A stretch of DNA of 64,000 nucleotides from Burkholderiales bacterium (GTDB lineage Bacteria > Pseudomonadota > Gammaproteobacteria > Burkholderiales > Burkholderiaceae_C): assembly GCA_013044035.1 (NCBI GenBank), contig JABEVE010000085.1, positions 1 to 64,000 of the forward strand, given 5' to 3'. Below the pieces are notes generated by a model, which was given only the letters and a program-made list of their open reading frames with translations, had not been told where the DNA came from and searched no databases. Shown one piece after another: positions 60,574-64,000 of this stretch. Each line of letters opens with the position of its first letter. Position 1 is the first letter of the stretch. The translations under genes were made by a program, and so were the position numbers.

Positions 60574-62544
60574 ATGAAGCTAACAAAAGTCCGCGTCCAG
60601 AACTATCGGTCCGTCGAGGACAGCGGGGAATTTGAGGTCGGCGACCTCACATGTTTGGTCGGCAAGAACGAGGCGGGCAAGACGGCGCTTCTGAGCGCGA
60701 TGCGAGGACTCAAACCCTCGCAGCCGTTTGAATTTGATGAGCCCATCGACTACCCCCGGCGCTTTTCGACTCGATTCGATGACCGTCATGAGGACGGAAC
60801 GGCAGAGGTCATTCGAACATGGTGGCGGCTTGAAGCCGCGGACTTGGCTGCCGTTGAAAAGCGATTTGGGGCTGGGGTCTTAAAGGGTGACACGTTTCAG
60901 GCCCACTTTGGATTTCGATACGAGGACGACAGCCGTATTTGGGTGATCGATGTCGATAGCGCCAAGGTGCTCGAAAACATGCTGACCAAGCATGCCCTCG
61001 ACGCGACCGAGCGCAACGTCCTGCATGGCGTGGCGGATGGGCCAGGAGCAGACAAAGCTCTATCGGGCTTGGCTGAGAGAACGCCGAAGCAGGAGGCGCT
61101 CTTGCAAGACATCAAGAAGTGCCGGGATTCGAGCTTCTCCAAGGGGGTGATCGATGTCCTGTCAGCCAGGCAGCCCAAGTTCTTCTTCACCTCGCACTTC
61201 GAGCGCATGTCGGGCATGGTCTCGATTCAGAAGCTCCAACAAGACAAGCAGAACAAGACTGTTTCAGTCGGCGACCAGATTTTTCTAGCCTTCCTCGAAT
61301 ACGCGGGGACGACGCTTGAAGAACTGTTGGAGGCGGATCGCCGTGAGACCTTGAAGGCAACTTGCGAGGCCGCCAGCAATGAGATTACCGAGGAAATCTT
61401 CCAGTTCTGGAGCCAGAACAACGCATTGGAAGTGGCCATCGACATCGACAGTGGAAAGGCAAAGGACCCCGCGCCGTTCAACACGGGCACCGTGGCGGAA
61501 ATCCGGATCAAGAACAACAATCACAAGGCGACGCTGCCTTTGTCCGAGCGCAGCGCGGGCTTTGTTTGGTTCTTCTCCTTCCTCGCCCAGTTCAAGCAGT
61601 TGAGGAAGACTCCGGGCAACGGCAATGCCATCATCTTGCTGGACGAGCCGGGTCTGACCCTGCACGGGAAGGCGCAGGGCGATTTGCTGCGCTACATCGT
61701 CGAGCGGCTTCTGCCGGACCACCAAGTCATTTTCACCACCCACTCGCCCTTCATGGTGCCGATGGACCGACTTGCCGATGTTCGAATCGTGGAGGACGTA
61801 GTCATCGAGAAGCCGGGCAAGCGGCCCGAGGTCAAAGGCACAAAGGTTCGATCCGATGTGTTGGAGGTCAACGACGACACGCTCTTCCCCTTGCAGGCCG
61901 CGTTGGGATACGAGATCACGCAGTCGCTATTCATAGGAGCCAACACGCTGTTGGTGGAGGGCGCGTCCGACATCATCTATCTGCAAGTTCTTTCGCAGGC
62001 GCTGAGAAAGCGAGGCAGGGACGGGCTCAGCGAGAAGTGGACGATTTGCCCCGTGGGCGGCATCGACAAGATCGCGCCCTTTGTGCGCCTTTTCGGCGGC
62101 AACAAGCTCAACGTGGCGGTACTCTCAGACATGGCCAAGGGCGAGGTGGGAAAGATCGATAAGCTGCGCCGGTCCGACATCATGAAGGCGGGGCAGTTTT
62201 TCACTGTGGCCGACTTCGTGGCTCAAAGCGAAGCCGATGTGGAGGACCTGTTCGATCCAGAGCTGTTCGTGGCCATGCTCAACGGCGCATATGCGCCGCC
62301 CAAGTCGCACCTTGTCACCGTCGATTCCTTGGACAAGGCCGATCAGGCAACGCCGAGGTCCGTTAAGAAGGCCGAGGCTCTCTTCAAGCTCATGCCTGCG
62401 GAGGTTCCCGAGTTCGATCACTTTGGACCCGCGCGGTGGCTGATGCGCAATCCAGATGCATTGGATGGCGACTCGGCCGCGGTGAAGGCGACGCTGGATC
62501 GCTTTGAGAACGTCGTTCAGACCTACAACAAATTGTTGGCGTAA
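60574..62544 (+). CDS. Second OLD-like ATPase/Toprim protein
   Basis: The start at 60574 has a GGGGGAGG ribosome-binding site and gives 656 residues; the longer frame overlaps the previous gene and is rejected. Walker A is LVGKNEAGKTALL, the signature-like LSERSAGFVWFF follows, then Walker B IILLDEPGLTLHGKAQ and TTHSPFM. The Toprim part starts at LLVEGASDIIYLQVL. It differs from the first OLD protein in length and linkers, so it is not a recent duplicate. It closes the operon. Confidence 0.8.
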   Translation: MKLTKVRVQNYRSVEDSGEFEVGDLTCLVGKNEAGKTALLSAMRGLKPSQPFEFDEPIDYPRRFSTRFDDRHEDGTAEVIRTWWRLEAADLAAVEKRFGAGVLKGDTFQAHFGFRYEDDSRIWVIDVDSAKVLENMLTKHALDATERNVLHGVADGPGADKALSGLAERTPKQEALLQDIKKCRDSSFSKGVIDVLSARQPKFFFTSHFERMSGMVSIQKLQQDKQNKTVSVGDQIFLAFLEYAGTTLEELLEADRRETLKATCEAASNEITEEIFQFWSQNNALEVAIDIDSGKAKDPAPFNTGTVAEIRIKNNNHKATLPLSERSAGFVWFFSFLAQFKQLRKTPGNGNAIILLDEPGLTLHGKAQGDLLRYIVERLLPDHQVIFTTHSPFMVPMDRLADVRIVEDVVIEKPGKRPEVKGTKVRSDVLEVNDDTLFPLQAALGYEITQSLFIGANTLLVEGASDIIYLQVLSQALRKRGRDGLSEKWTICPVGGIDKIAPFVRLFGGNKLNVAVLSDMAKGEVGKIDKLRRSDIMKAGQFFTVADFVAQSEADVEDLFDPELFVAMLNGAYAPPKSHLVTVDSLDKADQATPRSVKKAEALFKLMPAEVPEFDHFGPARWLMRNPDALDGDSAAVKATLDRFENVVQTYNKLLA

Positions 62545-62565
62545 GCGACGATGGATCAGAAGGGA

Positions 62566-62595
62566 TCAGCGCTCAATCCCCACGCCGCTGTTCGT
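62566..62595 (-). other. In-frame extension after the trbI stop, encoding TNSGVGIER
   Basis: Directly after the trbI TAA (62598-62596) the same frame continues for nine codons, TNSGVGIER, to a TGA (62568-62566). The tail matches the IER ending of the cargo proteins. It places the right border of the defence insertion between 62545 and 62566. Confidence 0.4.
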
Positions 62596-63921
62596 TTAGT
62601 AATCCGAATACGGCGGCAGAATCATCGTCCGGTTGACCAGCACATTGAACGTGTAGCCAGGCCGGATGTTCAGCGTCGGTTGAATGTTCAGGTTCTTGTT
62701 GAGCAGGTTCGTGCCGACGGTATTGATCTGTTGCGACAAGGCACCCGCAGCTTGCTGCCCAGCGCTCGGCGTCGTGAGTGCGTTGCCGGTCTGTGGTTGG
62801 CTCAACTGCGCACCAACCCCCAGCATGCTCATCAGAATGGCGCTGCCGAAAATGCGTGCGTAGTGGTTGTCCACCTGATCTGACAAACCGCTTTCGCCTT
62901 GCCCGTCTGCGCCGATCATGCCCTTGAGATCGATCATCGATCCGTTGGGAAAGATCAGCCGGTTCCAGGCCACCAGCACGCGGCTCTGGCCGTAGGCTAC
63001 GTCACTGCTGTATGCCCCAATGACCTTCGTGCCCTGCGGGATCAGGACGACACTGGGGTTCAAACTGTCATACACAGTCTGACGCACCATCCCGGTGATC
63101 GTGCCTGGCAAGTCACTGTCAATGCCAGTTTGCAGGACGGCAGGGATGACCGAACCGGCGAACAGTTCATGGTTGGATGCTTTGGGCTGCACTGCGGCTT
63201 GCAGATAACCGTTGTCGTCCTTGTTCTGCTGCACGTCCAGGAAGCCTTGATTGCCGGACTGCGTGCTCGCGCCACCCATCCCATTTGCCCCATTCATCCC
63301 ACCGAGCGCGGCCATCAGCTTGCGCACGTTGGGATCGTTCGCGGCTTGCGGGTTTTGCGCCATGGCTTGTGCCAGCTGATGCTGCAACGCCAGCAAGTCT
63401 TGCGGGCTGGTTTGCCGGCTGTTTGCTCCGGAAGTCTGCATCAAGCCTTTTCCGCCCACTCCAGTCTCAGCCAGATTGGCGCTTTGGTCCGCCAGCACAA
63501 GCCCCTCCAGGCGCTTGTAATGCTGATCAACCAGCCACTGGTGATATTTCTGCGCCGGCGTCAGGGCTGTGGGCTGGCCTGGTTGCAGGGTGGCACCCTG
63601 CGGATGCGCAAGGGCAGACCCTGCGCCGCTAGCTGCGGACGCAGCGGGGGAGGATGCGGCAGTCGCCTGTGGGGCAGCGCCGCGCACGCTGAACGCGCTG
63701 GCCTGCGCTTGGGCCTGGGAAGGGCTCGGAGCCGGAGGCGTACTCATTCCGACCTGATCCGTGCTGCTGGCCGCCAACGTTTCGGATGGGGCGGACTTGT
63801 TGCCAGACGTGGCAATACCGATCAGGATCAGCGCGCTCAGTACGGTCAATCCGCCGAACATCAGCGTCTTGCTTTTCTTCGACAGGCGCTTGCCTTGCTT
63901 GGGGTCGGCTTTGAGCTTCAT
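62596..63921 (-). CDS. trbI: Conjugal transfer protein TrbI (VirB10 family)
   Basis: The 441-residue product forms the envelope-spanning core of the channel. A short cytoplasmic basic N-terminus and one membrane segment (LMFGGLTVLSALILIGIA) are followed by a Pro/Ala-rich linker. The C-terminal VirB10 domain includes AGSVIPAVLQTGIDSDLPG, YDSLNPSVVLIPQGTKVIG and LVAWNRLIFPNG, ending in the antenna-type region and NRTMILPPYSDY. AAAGG precedes the ATG at 63921. The frame stays open to the window edge, so a longer N-terminus is possible. An overlapping frame ending ATGA could instead be the end of the upstream gene. Confidence 0.9.
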   Translation of the reverse strand: MKLKADPKQGKRLSKKSKTLMFGGLTVLSALILIGIATSGNKSAPSETLAASSTDQVGMSTPPAPSPSQAQAQASAFSVRGAAPQATAASSPAASAASGAGSALAHPQGATLQPGQPTALTPAQKYHQWLVDQHYKRLEGLVLADQSANLAETGVGGKGLMQTSGANSRQTSPQDLLALQHQLAQAMAQNPQAANDPNVRKLMAALGGMNGANGMGGASTQSGNQGFLDVQQNKDDNGYLQAAVQPKASNHELFAGSVIPAVLQTGIDSDLPGTITGMVRQTVYDSLNPSVVLIPQGTKVIGAYSSDVAYGQSRVLVAWNRLIFPNGSMIDLKGMIGADGQGESGLSDQVDNHYARIFGSAILMSMLGVGAQLSQPQTGNALTTPSAGQQAAGALSQQINTVGTNLLNKNLNIQPTLNIRPGYTFNVLVNRTMILPPYSDY

Positions 63922-64000
63922 GCCTTTACCTTTGTTGTTGGCTTTTCCGCCCTTGCTTTTGCCTGGCCCGATGACGTCAGCGATTGGCGGAAGTTCTGCA

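Noticed and set aside
1-64000. CRISPR arrays, rRNA and tRNA genes, insertion sequences
   Set aside because: I looked for regularly spaced repeats, rRNA core sequences, cloverleaf ends and transposase motifs and saw none. The only tRNA-like element is tmRNA.

Overview
The window looks like a piece of a betaproteobacterial (Burkholderiales-type, possibly Thiomonas-like) chromosome: GC is high, the tmRNA tag reads ANDDSFALAA, and the housekeeping genes are of that type. The taxon is an inference from gene content only. The left 12 kb is ordinary chromosome. A minus-strand operon (MaoC-phosphotransacetylase, acetate kinase, MgtC/DUF4010 membrane protein, P-type ATPase cut by the window edge) reads away from a promoter with an FNR/ANR-type box. 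It is followed by UDP-glucose dehydrogenase, a circularly permuted ATP-grasp-like protein beside an N-acetylglutaminylglutamine-type amidotransferase, a diguanylate cyclase, and tmRNA (ssrA).

From the 3' end of ssrA (12028) to the right edge the content is that of an integrative and conjugative element (ICE), although no integrase or second att site lies in the window. It carries an SF2-helicase-like protein, topoisomerase III, a VirB1-type transglycosylase, a MobC-like protein with a MOBP relaxase, and an IncP-like mating-pair apparatus (TrbB, C, D, E, J, a TrbK-position lipoprotein, L and, at the far right on the minus strand, TrbI). It also carries a VirD4/TraG coupling protein, a TraF peptidase, and a block of probable leading-region cargo (Toprim primase-like, two paralogous unknowns, an LPD7 protein, an ArdC antirestriction protein, a UvrD-like helicase).

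Three signals run through this conjugative block. First, a box TGCCG-N9/10-ATAYCC sits 15 to about 90 bases before nearly every gene that is not tightly coupled to its upstream neighbour. I count 15 upstream copies, all on the + strand, several directly after a rho-independent terminator. Second, a minus-strand gene at 19969-20601 encodes a protein resembling a divergent ECF-type sigma factor, a candidate (not proven) reader of that box. Third, several probable cargo proteins share the C-terminal tail (I/L)ER, which could be a translocation signal for the type IV secretion system.

Between TraF and TrbI (about 45.8 to 62.5 kb) a separate anti-phage defence operon is nested: a WYL regulator, SNF2-type helicase, DUF1156 DNA methylase, DUF499 ATPase, a Gabija-like OLD nuclease plus UvrD-helicase pair, a small unknown and a second OLD-type protein. 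It lacks the ICE box. Its left border cuts a different DNA methyltransferase gene, which suggests turnover of cargo at one defence hot spot.
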